A stretch of DNA of 64,000 bases, taken from the NCBI RefSeq assembly GCF_900130075.1, contig NZ_LT671418.1, positions 930,001 through 994,000 on the forward strand, read 5' to 3'. Under the pieces are notes generated by a model. The model did not search any database. It worked only from the letters and a program-made list of their open reading frames with translations, and was not told the DNA's origin. The translations under genes were made by a program, and so were the position numbers. Positions 1 to 8,888 of this stretch are shown piece by piece; the stretch's first letter is position 1; the number at the start of each line of letters is the position of its first letter. This DNA is from Herminiimonas arsenitoxidans (GTDB lineage Bacteria > Pseudomonadota > Gammaproteobacteria > Burkholderiales > Burkholderiaceae_D).

Positions 1-551
1 TTGCCGGCCATCGCCACATTCGGATTGAAATTGCGCGCGGTGCGACGATAGACGAGGTTACCGGCCTTATCCGCCATATAGGCTTTAACGATGGAAACAT
101 CGGCAACCAGCGCGCGCTCCATCACATATTGCTCGCCGTCAAATTCACGCACATCCTTGCCTTCGGCGACCACGGTACCGACACCGGTTTTCGTGAAAAA
201 GGCAGGGATCCCGGCACCGCCGGCGCGCAACTTTTCGGCCAGCGTGCCCTGTGGCGTAAACTCCAGCTCCAGTTCACCGGCCAGATATTGGCGCTCGAAT
301 TCCTTGTTTTCGCCTACATAGGAGGCAATCATTTTCTTGATCTGGCGTGTTTGCAGCAATTGACCGAGGCCGGCATCGTCCACCCCGGCATTATTCGAAA
401 TAGCGGTCAGGTTTTGCACGCCTGAGTCGCGCAAGGCGGCGATCAGGGCTTCCGGGATACCGCACAAGCCGAAGCCGCCGACAGCGATGGTTTGCCCGTC
501 GCGTACGATATCTGCGAGGGCGCTGGCTGCATCAGGATAAACTTTGTTCAT
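1..551 (-). CDS. scoA: 3-oxoacid CoA-transferase subunit A (partial, runs off the left edge)
   Basis: This is the N-terminal ~183 residues of a CoA-transferase family I subunit A (ScoA/AtoD/PcaI type), which moves CoA between acyl-CoA and a 3-oxoacid such as acetoacetate together with a subunit B not visible here. The protein starts [16 protein letters not shown] and shows the glycine-rich [13 protein letters not shown] stretch around residues 25-37, the SNNAG motif of the family, and an [21 protein letters not shown] stretch near the window edge. The ATG lies at 551-549. The gene is divergent from the regulator at 656. Whether the substrate is succinyl-CoA, acetoacetate or 3-oxoadipate cannot be told from this fragment. 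Confidence 0.88.
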   Translation of the reverse strand, partial: MNKVYPDAASALADIVRDGQTIAVGGFGLCGIPEALIAALRDSGVQNLTAISNNAGVDDAGLGQLLQTRQIKKMIASYVGENKEFERQYLAGELELEFTPQGTLAEKLRAGGAGIPAFFTKTGVGTVVAEGKDVREFDGEQYVMERALVADVSIVKAYMADKAGNLVYRRTARNFNPNVAMAG

Positions 552-655
552 AGGCACCCTTCTTTGTGTAGAGTAAACCGCAACGGGACAACAAAAGTGC
601 ATCTGCCAGCATACGGCGGCACTGTCATAGTCACAATACCGTAGAACTACGAGGA

Positions 656-1240
656 ATGAAGGCTGAATCCGGCATGAATGAACCCGCAGACATCGATTAT
701 GAAAGCATATTCCGGCATGCGCCTATCGGCATGTGCATATCGCAGCATCGCGTCATGCATGACTGCAATCATGCGCTGACGGCGATGTTTGGCTATGAGC
801 TTGGTGCGCTGACAGGACTCTCATTCGCGCTGCTGTACCCCAGCTATGCTGAATTTGAACGGACCGGCGCCCGCATTGTTCCCATCATGAATACCAAGGG
901 TTGTTACTCGGACGAACGCATCATGAAGCGCGCAGACGGGCAATTATTCTGGTGCCATGTGAGCGGACGGGCACTACACAGCAAAGACCCGCATGCAGCC
1001 GGCATCTGGACTTTTGAAGACTTGAGTGAGAAACGTCCGGTCACGGCCGAACTGACGCCCCGCGAGCGCGAAATTGCCGCACTGCTGGTAGACGGCAAAA
1101 CCAGCAAACTGATCGCCAAGCAAATCGGCCTCAGCCCACGCACGGTGGAAATGCACCGGGCCAAGCTGATGCGGAAATTCACCGCAACCACATCCAGTGA
1201 ATTGGTGAATCGCTTGCTCGGCGTGGCGCGTCAAATATAA
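656..1240 (+). CDS. PAS-LuxR type transcriptional regulator
   Basis: A 194-residue putative DNA-binding regulator. Residues ~18-125 look like a PAS sensory domain ([12 protein letters not shown] start, conserved FGY turn). Residues ~130-190 form a LuxR/FixJ helix-turn-helix, recognised by [19 protein letters not shown] and the recognition helix [16 protein letters not shown]. There is no receiver domain, so control is probably through the PAS domain or a partner protein. The start is uncertain: ATG 656 has GAGG almost touching it, while ATG 674 ([11 protein letters not shown]) is also possible with only a weak AAGG upstream. It is divergent from the CoA-transferase gene, which makes that operon a plausible target, but this is inference. 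Confidence 0.85.
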   Translation: MKAESGMNEPADIDYESIFRHAPIGMCISQHRVMHDCNHALTAMFGYELGALTGLSFALLYPSYAEFERTGARIVPIMNTKGCYSDERIMKRADGQLFWCHVSGRALHSKDPHAAGIWTFEDLSEKRPVTAELTPREREIAALLVDGKTSKLIAKQIGLSPRTVEMHRAKLMRKFTATTSSELVNRLLGVARQI

Positions 1241-1322
1241 AATCAAACGCTTGTAAACATCATCCTTTTGCCATTAGTCCTTGTATCCTATCCTTCTCCT
1301 CTGACCATAGACCGGAGCCGCT

Positions 1323-1709
1323 ATGCACACGAACCCTAGCTCTTTGCACCTTGTTGTGATCTTCGCCCTCGCTTTTCCCCTCCTGGCCATGGCACAACAA
1401 AAAGCTTGCCTGATGGAAGGCAGTTTCACAGTCGCAGGCGAAAAAACAGAGATCAAGGATTGTTTGCAAAACAATGGCATCCCACATGGACAATTCGTCG
1501 AAACCTGCAATAGCCTGTCGCAGGCAACGGCAGCATTCGGCGGACCACCTGCCAAGACGACCTATATGGCAGCTTGTCCGGCCCAGGCACAAGGCGTTTG
1601 CGTGGGATTCTTTGGACAGCCTTTAAGCAGTCATTATTACAAGCGCGACCCCAAGACTTTAGCCTCTACCAAGTCGGGATGTCAGGCACAAGGCGGGAAG
1701 TGGCAATAA
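1323..1709 (+). CDS. small cysteine-rich exported protein of unknown function
   Basis: A 128-residue protein I do not recognise. The first ~24 residues form a classic signal peptide (hydrophobic VVIFALAFPLL core, AMA-QQ cleavage region), so the product is probably periplasmic or secreted. The mature part has six cysteines (positions 29, 47, 62, 85, 93, 120), an even number consistent with three disulfides, and many Gly, Gln and Lys residues. A GGAG ribosome site at about 1314-1317 supports the ATG at 1323. It is followed after 28 bases by the DUF1801 gene on the same strand. No function is assigned. Confidence 0.75.
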   Translation: MHTNPSSLHLVVIFALAFPLLAMAQQKACLMEGSFTVAGEKTEIKDCLQNNGIPHGQFVETCNSLSQATAAFGGPPAKTTYMAACPAQAQGVCVGFFGQPLSSHYYKRDPKTLASTKSGCQAQGGKWQ

Positions 1710-1737
1710 GCGGCTGGACCTCACTGAGCGCACCATC

Positions 1738-2142
1738 ATGAAACCGTTCGCACATCACCAGGTCCAGGCCAAATTTGACGCATATCCGGCCAAAGCACGT
1801 CGGCGCTTGCTGGCCCTGCGTGAACTGGTTTTTCAGACGGCGGAAAATACGGACGGAGTCGGCCAACTGGAAGAGTCGCTGAAATGGGGCGAGCCGGCCT
1901 ACGTCGGTAAAAACAAGGCGGGCACGACGATACGTATGGACTGGAAAGAAAAGGATCCACTGAACTACGCAATGTACTTTCATTGCCAGACCAGTTTGAT
2001 TGAAATGTTCCGGACCATGTTTCCGCAGGACTTCACATTCCAGGGTAACCGTGCCCTGATCCTCAAACTGGAAGACGAGCCGCCGCAAGATGCACTGGCT
2101 ATCTGTATAGCCGCAGCCCTGACCTACCATTTGAAAAAATGA
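1738..2142 (+). CDS. DUF1801 (YdhG-like) domain protein
   Basis: A 134-residue soluble protein matching the DUF1801/YdhG family by its overall layout: an N-terminal helical segment with RRRLLALRELVF, the conserved LKWGEPAYV motif around residues 48-56, a YAMYFHCQTS strand and a short helical C terminus. The family is widespread, has a fold related to the frataxin-like/SufE-like scaffold in databases, and has no settled biochemical role. No signal peptide or membrane segment is visible. The upstream ribosome site is weak, and the 28-base gap from the preceding exported-protein gene suggests co-transcription. Confidence 0.78.
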   Translation: MKPFAHHQVQAKFDAYPAKARRRLLALRELVFQTAENTDGVGQLEESLKWGEPAYVGKNKAGTTIRMDWKEKDPLNYAMYFHCQTSLIEMFRTMFPQDFTFQGNRALILKLEDEPPQDALAICIAAALTYHLKK

Positions 2143-2204
2143 AACAAGAGCTGATTCCCACCTGTAGCCAATCAGCCACCAGATGGAAATCTTCTACATG
2201 GAAG

Positions 2205-2981
2205 TTACTGCACGCTCATGCCATCGTCGGCAGTCATGATGGAGCCATTGATAAAGTGCGATTCCTCGGCCGCCAGTAACAGCAACAAACCATCCAGATC
2301 CTCAGGTTTTCCTATGCGTTTGCGTGGCAACATTTCCAGCACTTGCTGTCCTTGCTCACTCTGGAAATATTCGGAATTTATTTCAGTGCCGATATAGCCG
2401 GGACAGATGGCATTGACGTTAATACCGAATTTGCCCCACTCCAGCGCCATCGCCTTGGTCATGTGCACCACAGCAGCTTTGCTCATGCAGTACAGGCCCA
2501 GTTCAGGCACAACACGCAGACCAGCGACCGATCCGATGTTGATGATGCGATGCTGTTTTTTCGCATCACCCTTGTAACGCGTGATCATGCGTTTAGCCAC
2601 TTCTTGTGCCACAAAAAATGCGCCGCGTTGATTGGTATCCATCATGTACGCGTAATCTTCCGGCGTCACATCCACCAGACGTTGACTGCTCGAAACACCT
2701 GAATTATTGACCAGAATATCGATCGCACCAGCTTCGGTTTCAGCATGTGCAATGGCGGATTTGATGCTCGCGTAATCGGTCACATCCAAACTGATGACAT
2801 GTGCAGCACCACCTTCTGCCTCAATCTCGGCACGCAACTCCTTGAGCCTATCTACCCGGCGAGCTGCCAGAATGACTTGTGCACCAGCCATAGCGAGCAC
2901 TTTTGCAAACCGCGCACCCAGCCCACTGGAAGCACCTGTGACGAGAGCCACTTTGCCCTCAAAATTGACTTCTATGCCCAC
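2205..2981 (-). CDS. short-chain dehydrogenase/reductase (SDR)
   Basis: A classical NAD(P)-dependent SDR oxidoreductase of 258 residues when read from the GTG at 2981. That start has a GGGAG ribosome site about six bases upstream; the frame stays open to a TTG at 3011 without such a site. Numbered from the longer frame, the cofactor motif TGASSGLG is at residues 25-32, NNSG replaces the usual NNAG at 102-105, and the catalytic set is Ser161, Tyr174 and Lys178 (YCMSK). The C-terminal PGYIGTEI segment is typical. An acidic residue (D76 in SLDVTD) follows the third strand. It is divergent from the ETF-QO gene, so a link to acyl-CoA metabolism is possible but unproven; the substrate is unknown. 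Confidence 0.88.
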   Translation of the reverse strand: MGIEVNFEGKVALVTGASSGLGARFAKVLAMAGAQVILAARRVDRLKELRAEIEAEGGAAHVISLDVTDYASIKSAIAHAETEAGAIDILVNNSGVSSSQRLVDVTPEDYAYMMDTNQRGAFFVAQEVAKRMITRYKGDAKKQHRIINIGSVAGLRVVPELGLYCMSKAAVVHMTKAMALEWGKFGINVNAICPGYIGTEINSEYFQSEQGQQVLEMLPRKRIGKPEDLDGLLLLLAAEESHFINGSIMTADDGMSVQ

Positions 2982-3141
2982 AGAACTCTCCCGTTTATTA
3001 ACGTACTGCAAATAAAAAGCATGGCTTACGCGTTATGATTACACGAAAGCGCAGGAATGCGCGTTTTACGCTTCGTATTGCCGCTAAAACAAGGGACAAT
3101 ATCAAATCTTGCGTGAAGATCATTTTGACTGCTTTAAAACA

Positions 3142-4830
3142 ATGACCAATACCCCTACTTCCAATTCCAGCCTGCTTGAACAATACGGCCCGCGCGAAGC
3201 GATGGAATACGACGTCGTGATCGTCGGCGGTGGCCCTGCAGGCCTGTCCGCGGCGATCCGCCTCAAGCAACTCGCTGCAGAAAAAAATCAGGAAGTCTCC
3301 GTCTGTATTCTAGAAAAAGGCGGTGAACTAGGCGCGCACATCCTGTCCGGTGCCGTCATGGACCCACAAGCCATTACCGAACTATTCCCGAATTGGAAAG
3401 AACTAGGCGCACCGTTAAACACTGCCGTCAGCGAAGACCGCTTCCTGTTTCTGACCGAGAAGAAAGCTTACAAGACACCGAATTTCCTGTTACCTGGCTG
3501 TTTCCAGAATCACGGCAACTATGTCGTCTCACTGGCCAATGTCGTTCGTTGGTTGGGCCAACAAGCCGAAGCCTTAGGTGTAGAAATATTCCCCGGCTTC
3601 CCTGCGGCTGAAATCCTGTACAACGATGACGGCTCCGTCAAAGGTGTCGCAACCGGCAATATGGGCGTCGATAGAGCTGGCCAGCCAACTGCAGCATTCC
3701 AGCTAGGGATGGAATTGCACGCCAAATACACATTATTTGCCGAAGGCTCACGCGGTAATCTTGGTAAGCAATTGTTAGAGAAATTCAACCTCAACGAAGG
3801 CAAGTCGCCGCAAACCTATGCCATCGGCATCAAGGAATTGTGGGAAATCGATCCAGCCTTGCATCAACCCGGCTTGGTTATCCATACCGCCGGTTGGCCG
3901 CTGACTAGTGATACCTATGGCGGGTCCTTCCTGTATCACCTGGAAAACAATCAAGTCGCGGTTGGCTATGTTGTCGGCTTGGCCTATGACAATCCTTACC
4001 TGTCGCCATTTGAAGAATTCCAGCGTTACAAGACGCATCCTGAGATCAGCCGCTTCTTTATCGGTGGCAAGCGTATCTCCTACGGCGCTCGCGCCATTAC
4101 AGCTGGCGGCTTGCAAGCCTTACCAAAGCTGGTGTTTGCCGGTGGTGCTTTGACCGGCTGCGATGCCGGCTTCCTGAATGCGAGCCGTATTAAAGGCAGC
4201 CATGCGGCCATGAAGAGCGGCATGATGGCTGCTGATGCCGCTTTCACTGCGTTGAATGAAGGCCGTCAAGCAGATGAATTGAGCGACTATCCGATTGCCT
4301 TCAAACAATCGTGGCTGCATGAAGAATTACATGTCGCCCGTAACTTCAAACCATGGATGAGCAAAGGTCTCTATACCGGCTCATTGATGGTTGGTATCGA
4401 TCAAATCCTATTTCGCGGCAAGGCTCCGTGGACCTTGCGCACTACGCATGCTGATCACACGTATCTGCGACCAGCTTCCGAGTTCCAGCCTATTGTGTAT
4501 CCGAAGCCGGATAACAAACTGACCTTTGATCGCTTGTCATCGGTGTTCATCTCGAATACCAATCATAGCGAAGACCAGCCTATCCATTTGACGCTCAAAG
4601 ATCCCAACGTACCAGTGCAAGTCAATCTGGCCGAGTACGCAGGTCCGGAAGCGCGCTATTGCCCGGCTGGCGTCTATGAGTTCGTCAAAAGCGATGCGGG
4701 TGAAGATAAGTTGCAGATCAATGCGCAAAACTGTGTGCATTGCAAAACCTGCGATATCAAGGATCCGACACAGAATATTGTGTGGGTTACGCCTGAAGGT
4801 GGCGGTGGGCCGAATTATCCAAATATGTAG
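3142..4830 (+). CDS. electron transfer flavoprotein-ubiquinone oxidoreductase (ETF-QO)
   Basis: A 562-residue membrane-associated flavoprotein that takes electrons from reduced ETF (fed by acyl-CoA and other dehydrogenases) and passes them to ubiquinone. The FAD-binding GGGPAG motif is at residues ~29-34. The C-terminal [4Fe-4S] domain shows cysteines at about 507, 531, 534 and 537 (CPAG...NCVHCKTCDIKDP), the ETF-QO signature. The length matches the family. The frame is open to a TTG at 3109, but ATG 3142 gives the usual N terminus. A strong terminator at 4836-4861 follows directly, so it is probably transcribed alone. Confidence 0.96.
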   Translation: MTNTPTSNSSLLEQYGPREAMEYDVVIVGGGPAGLSAAIRLKQLAAEKNQEVSVCILEKGGELGAHILSGAVMDPQAITELFPNWKELGAPLNTAVSEDRFLFLTEKKAYKTPNFLLPGCFQNHGNYVVSLANVVRWLGQQAEALGVEIFPGFPAAEILYNDDGSVKGVATGNMGVDRAGQPTAAFQLGMELHAKYTLFAEGSRGNLGKQLLEKFNLNEGKSPQTYAIGIKELWEIDPALHQPGLVIHTAGWPLTSDTYGGSFLYHLENNQVAVGYVVGLAYDNPYLSPFEEFQRYKTHPEISRFFIGGKRISYGARAITAGGLQALPKLVFAGGALTGCDAGFLNASRIKGSHAAMKSGMMAADAAFTALNEGRQADELSDYPIAFKQSWLHEELHVARNFKPWMSKGLYTGSLMVGIDQILFRGKAPWTLRTTHADHTYLRPASEFQPIVYPKPDNKLTFDRLSSVFISNTNHSEDQPIHLTLKDPNVPVQVNLAEYAGPEARYCPAGVYEFVKSDAGEDKLQINAQNCVHCKTCDIKDPTQNIVWVTPEGGGGPNYPNM

Positions 4831-4835
4831 AAAAC

Positions 4836-4861
4836 AAAAAAGCCGCTATGCGGCTTTTTTT
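4836..4861. terminator. bidirectional intrinsic terminator between ETF-QO and Nudix gene
   Basis: An AAAAAGCCGC / GCGGCTTTTT stem with a TAT loop, an A-tract before and a T-tract after. It can serve the plus-strand ETF-QO gene and the minus-strand nuo/Nudix transcript that converge here. Confidence 0.9.
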
Positions 4862-4898
4862 ACAATCAATTGCTTGAGCAGAAGATTCAAGCTTCCGT

Positions 4899-5453
4899 TC
4901 AAAGTTTCCATTCCCCGCTGATTATTTTCTCCAGCCAAAATGCGCCGATTACCGTTTTCACGTCAGTGATCTTGCCTTCCCTGATCCAGGTTGGCAATTC
5001 ATCGGCAGCCACTTTAAAAGTGTCCAAGAATTCTTCATCATCCAACTTGCGTTCACCAGCAGTCAAACCGCGTGCGAGATAAAGATCCAAATGCTCATCC
5101 GCATAGGCAATTGCATTATGTATGGTGCAAACGAATTGCCAGTCTGTTGCGGTATAACCGGTTTCTTCCAATAACTCGCGTTTGGCACAAGCCAGCGGCT
5201 CTTCGCCTGCATCGATTTTACCTGCTGGGAATTCAATGAATACGCGATCAATCGGATAACGGAATTGGCGCTCCATCAGCACGGATCCATCTTCGAACAA
5301 AGGCAGGATCACTACTGCGCCTGGATGCTTGATGTATTCGCGCGTCGTGGGCTGACCATTTGGCAAACGCACCGTATCGCGCTGAACTTTCAAGAAATGG
5401 CCATCGTACGCCAGCGTACTGTCGATGCGAATTTCTTTGAGGTGATTATCCAT
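4899..5453 (-). CDS. Nudix hydrolase, ADP-ribose pyrophosphatase type
   Basis: A 184-residue cytosolic Nudix enzyme expected to hydrolyse ADP-ribose or a similar nucleoside diphosphate derivative using a divalent metal. The complete Nudix box GX5EX7REUXEEXGU spans residues 78-100 (GKIDAGE...RELLEETGY), and the preceding HPGAVVILPLF and RQFRYPID stretches are typical of NudF/ADPRase proteins. It is the last gene of the minus-strand run after nuoN and the DUF2818 gene. Removal of ADP-ribose from NAD turnover next to an NADH dehydrogenase operon makes sense, but functional linkage is inference. Confidence 0.92.
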   Translation of the reverse strand: MDNHLKEIRIDSTLAYDGHFLKVQRDTVRLPNGQPTTREYIKHPGAVVILPLFEDGSVLMERQFRYPIDRVFIEFPAGKIDAGEEPLACAKRELLEETGYTATDWQFVCTIHNAIAYADEHLDLYLARGLTAGERKLDDEEFLDTFKVAADELPTWIREGKITDVKTVIGAFWLEKIISGEWKL

Positions 5454-5513
5454 ATTCCAGCTCCGATGACCTACTTGGCAGAAATGGTAAAGCCGAATGG
5501 CCTAAAGTTTTGA

Positions 5514-5819
5514 TCAGTGATGACGCTTGCGCATATAGCGCATGACGAATCCTGGATAGGCCAGCACGATAAACAGACAACCCGTTACCGCAAAAAATTC
5601 CCAGCCTTGTGGGAAAACACTACCGATACGCGACTCCAACGCACGTGCGATGAGCCCGACTGCAAAATACAAAAGGAATAATTCGATCAAGCGCAGCCAC
5701 ACCGGCTTGATCTTCAGAGACAAGGGAATAACGGCGAATAAGCGTTCATTGAAGAATGGAAGGTTGGCGCTGAACAGCGCCAACAGAATCACAAACCAAC
5801 TTACCAGAGAGACATCCAC
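5514..5819 (-). CDS. DUF2818 small membrane protein at the end of the nuo operon
   Basis: A 101-residue protein with three predicted membrane helices (around residues 6-23, 42-61 and 74-94) and a basic C terminus (RYMRKRHH). It matches the DUF2818 family, which in beta-proteobacteria sits directly after nuoN. The start appears to be GTG at 5819, since no upstream ATG fits and the ribosome site is weak. It lies 21 bases after nuoN on the same strand. Its role is unknown; an accessory or assembly function for complex I is the natural hypothesis. Confidence 0.85.
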   Translation of the reverse strand: MDVSLVSWFVILLALFSANLPFFNERLFAVIPLSLKIKPVWLRLIELFLLYFAVGLIARALESRIGSVFPQGWEFFAVTGCLFIVLAYPGFVMRYMRKRHH

Positions 5820-5840
5820 TCGTCAGTAGCTAATCATCGA

Positions 5841-7325
5841 TCAAGACGCAAGCGTCTTGACGATTGCTGCAGCACATGCGGTCATCAGTGGACCTGGTAC
5901 CAGGCCCAACGCCAACAATGCACCACCGTTGATACTCAAGGCCACACTCATGTCCTTGCTGACAACGATCTTGGAATTATCCAGCGGCTCATCAAAGTAC
6001 ATGACTTTAACAACGCGCAGATAGTAGTAAGCACCGATCAGCGAGAACAACACGGCTACGATAGCCAGCCAGATTTGACCTGTGCTCAATACAGCTTGCA
6101 ACACGGATAGTTTTGCGTAGAAGCCGACAACTGGTGGCACACCAGCCAGCGAGAACATCAACATCAAAGTAACCAGTGCAAACCATGGGCTGCGTTGATT
6201 CAAGCCTTTGAAATCGTCGATATTTTCAGCTTCGAAACCGGCACGCGACAACAACATGATGACGCCGAAGATACCGAGGGTCGTCAACACATAGGTGATC
6301 GAGTAGAACATCGCTGCGCTGTAACCATTGGTGGTCGAGCCATCGGCACCAACAACCACACCGGACAACAGACCGAGCAGGATAAAGCCCATTTGCGAAA
6401 TCGTCGAATACGCCAGCATGCGCTTGATATTCGTCTGCACGATAGCAGTAATGTTACCGATAGCCATGGACAGCACAGCCAGGATAGTCAGCATTTGCTG
6501 CCAATCAACTGCCAGTGCCGGCAAGCCTTCGACCAGCAAACGAATCGTGATTGCAAACGCGGCCAGTTTAGGTGCACCGCCCAGCAACAACGTCACGGAT
6601 GTTGGCGCACCTTGATAGACGTCCGGTACCCACATGTGGAATGGAACGACACCCAATTTGAACGCCAGGCCGGAGACCAAGAATACCAGACCGAAAATCA
6701 GGATAGGTTTGTTCACTGTGCCTGCTGCCGTTGCTTTTGCAACTTCGGTCAGGTCGAGCGAACCAGTCGCACCGTACAACATCGAAATACCGTACAACAG
6801 GAAACCGGAAGCCAAAGCACCCAGGATGAAATATTTCATCGCAGCTTCAGTCGATACTGCGTGATCACGACGCATAGCAACCAGTGCATACAGCGACAAG
6901 GACATCAATTCCAGACCAAGGTAAATGATCAGGAAGTTGTTGGCCGAAATCATGACCATCTGACCCAGCAAGGAGAACAGCGCGAGGATGTAGAACTCAC
7001 CACCCAGACGACCATTGACCATGTCACGATCCAGGCCATATTGACGCGAGTAAACCAGTGTCAAGCCAACTGCCACATACGAGCAGATTTTCAACAAGTT
7101 CGACATCGGATCCGACACGAACATATTGTTGAAGGTATAGACCGTCGCACCTGTGCTGAAGTCGCACCAGCTCAGTACACCGCACACCAGCAATGCAATA
7201 ATCGACAGCACATAAGTGATGTGGCGTTTCGCGTCCGACAGAAACAGATCAATCAGCAGAATTGCGACGATCGCAATTGCCAGGAATATTTCAGGAAGGA
7301 CGGGTATCAGATTCAAATTATTCAT
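5841..7325 (-). CDS. nuoN: NADH-quinone oxidoreductase subunit N
   Basis: A 494-residue antiporter-like membrane subunit of complex I, one of the three proton-pumping modules of the membrane arm. About 14 transmembrane helices are predictable. The conserved charged residues of the family are visible: Glu139 in [10 protein letters not shown] and Lys223 in the [19 protein letters not shown] signature. The ATG at 7325 is clear. It is the last nuo gene, 45 bases after nuoM. Confidence 0.97.
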   Translation of the reverse strand: MNNLNLIPVLPEIFLAIAIVAILLIDLFLSDAKRHITYVLSIIALLVCGVLSWCDFSTGATVYTFNNMFVSDPMSNLLKICSYVAVGLTLVYSRQYGLDRDMVNGRLGGEFYILALFSLLGQMVMISANNFLIIYLGLELMSLSLYALVAMRRDHAVSTEAAMKYFILGALASGFLLYGISMLYGATGSLDLTEVAKATAAGTVNKPILIFGLVFLVSGLAFKLGVVPFHMWVPDVYQGAPTSVTLLLGGAPKLAAFAITIRLLVEGLPALAVDWQQMLTILAVLSMAIGNITAIVQTNIKRMLAYSTISQMGFILLGLLSGVVVGADGSTTNGYSAAMFYSITYVLTTLGIFGVIMLLSRAGFEAENIDDFKGLNQRSPWFALVTLMLMFSLAGVPPVVGFYAKLSVLQAVLSTGQIWLAIVAVLFSLIGAYYYLRVVKVMYFDEPLDNSKIVVSKDMSVALSINGGALLALGLVPGPLMTACAAAIVKTLAS

Positions 7326-7370
7326 TTTGTCGCAGTTAGTGTGCGTTCAGTTGCGCGGTCGCGGCGTTCA

Positions 7371-8861
7371 TTAATTCAATTTCGAAATCGAAACATGCTT
7401 GAGCAAGTCGGTAACGGAAGTTTGCATCGCATCAGTGAATGGTGCTGGATACAAGCCCATCGCGAGAACAGCGATAGCAAGCAAACCAAGCATCAGGAAT
7501 TCACGCTTGTTGATGTCTTTGAGTTCAGCTACATGATGATTGGCAACAGCACCAAAGATCACGCGCTTGGCCAGCCACAGCGAATAAGCTGCGCCCAGAA
7601 TCAAAGCCGTTGCTGCCAGCAAGCCTATCCAGAAATTGAATTTGACTGCACCCAAAATCACCATGAACTCACCGACGAAACCAGAGGTTGCTGGCAAGCC
7701 TGCATTACCCATGGAGAACAATACGAAGAATGCAGCGAACTTAGGCATGGTGTTCACTACGCCGCCGTAGTCAGCGATGTTACGAGTATGCATACGGTCG
7801 TACAACACACCGATACACAAGAACATTGCGCCAGATACGAAGCCGTGCGAAATCATTTGCACGATACCGCCCTGCACTGCCATGTCGTTAAACATGAAGA
7901 AGCCGAGTGTAACGAAGCCCATGTGCGCAATCGATGAATACGCAACCAGCTTTTTCATATCGGTTTGTACCAGTGCAACCAGACCGATATAGATAACGGC
8001 GATCAGCGACAAGGTAATCATGAAGCCCGACAGATAGTGACTTGCATCTGGCGTGATCGGCAACGAAAAACGCAGGAAGCCGTAAGCACCAAGTTTCAAC
8101 ATGATCGCAGCCAGTACCACGGAACCACCAGTAGGCGCTTCAACGTGGGCATCCGGCAACCATGTATGTACAGGCCACATCGGTACCTTGACGGCAAACG
8201 CCATCAGGAACGCCAGGAAGATCAGGATCTGTGCATCCATCGGCAATGGCAATGCGTGCCAAGCCAAGATGTCGAAGCTGTGGCCGGACTTGAAGTACAA
8301 GTACAACAAGGCAACCAGCATCAACAACGAACCGAAGAATGTATAGAGGAAGAACTTGATCGATGCATAAACACGGTTTGCACCGCCCCATACACCGATG
8401 ATGATGAACATCGGAATCAGTGTCGATTCAAAGAACACATAGAACAGCAAACCATCCAGTGCGCAGAACACACCAATCATCAAGCCGGACAGGATCAGGA
8501 ACGCGCCCATGTACTGTGCAACGCGCTTCTCAATCACTTCCCATGCTGCGATCACAACGAAGATCGTGATGAAGGAAGTCAATATGACGAACCACATCGA
8601 CAGACCATCAATACCCAGCGAGTAATTGATATTGAAAATATCGATCCACTTCAGCTTTTCGACGAACTGCATACCGTGCGCAGCATTGTCGAATTGCGAC
8701 ACCAATGGCAAGGTGACGAGGAAACTGGCGATCGCGCCAAACAGCGATACGACACGCACAGCGTTAGGATTCGCGTCACGGCCGAAAGCCAGAACGAAGA
8801 TACCGAACGCGATTGGTAGCCAGATCGCGAGACTTAAGAGAGGAAATGTTGACTGCATCAT
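7371..8861 (-). CDS. nuoM: NADH-quinone oxidoreductase subunit M
   Basis: A 496-residue antiporter-like proton-pumping subunit of the complex I membrane arm with about 14 helices. The key Glu145 (FFESTLIPMF) and Lys225 (FAVKVPMWPVHTWLPDAHVE) match the pumping residues known for NuoM. Tandem ATG codons occur at 8861 and 8858, so the first residue is uncertain by one. It lies 27 bases after nuoL. Confidence 0.97.
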   Translation of the reverse strand: MMQSTFPLLSLAIWLPIAFGIFVLAFGRDANPNAVRVVSLFGAIASFLVTLPLVSQFDNAAHGMQFVEKLKWIDIFNINYSLGIDGLSMWFVILTSFITIFVVIAAWEVIEKRVAQYMGAFLILSGLMIGVFCALDGLLFYVFFESTLIPMFIIIGVWGGANRVYASIKFFLYTFFGSLLMLVALLYLYFKSGHSFDILAWHALPLPMDAQILIFLAFLMAFAVKVPMWPVHTWLPDAHVEAPTGGSVVLAAIMLKLGAYGFLRFSLPITPDASHYLSGFMITLSLIAVIYIGLVALVQTDMKKLVAYSSIAHMGFVTLGFFMFNDMAVQGGIVQMISHGFVSGAMFLCIGVLYDRMHTRNIADYGGVVNTMPKFAAFFVLFSMGNAGLPATSGFVGEFMVILGAVKFNFWIGLLAATALILGAAYSLWLAKRVIFGAVANHHVAELKDINKREFLMLGLLAIAVLAMGLYPAPFTDAMQTSVTDLLKHVSISKLN

Positions 8862-8888
8862 GATTTTTATTTGCTTTACTTCGCTAAC

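Noticed and set aside
6195..7937. Long plus-strand open frame of 580 codons opposite nuoN and nuoM.
   Set aside because: It is antisense to two unmistakable genes, is very rich in Gln, His and Arg as expected from reversed membrane-protein codons, and has no ribosome site.
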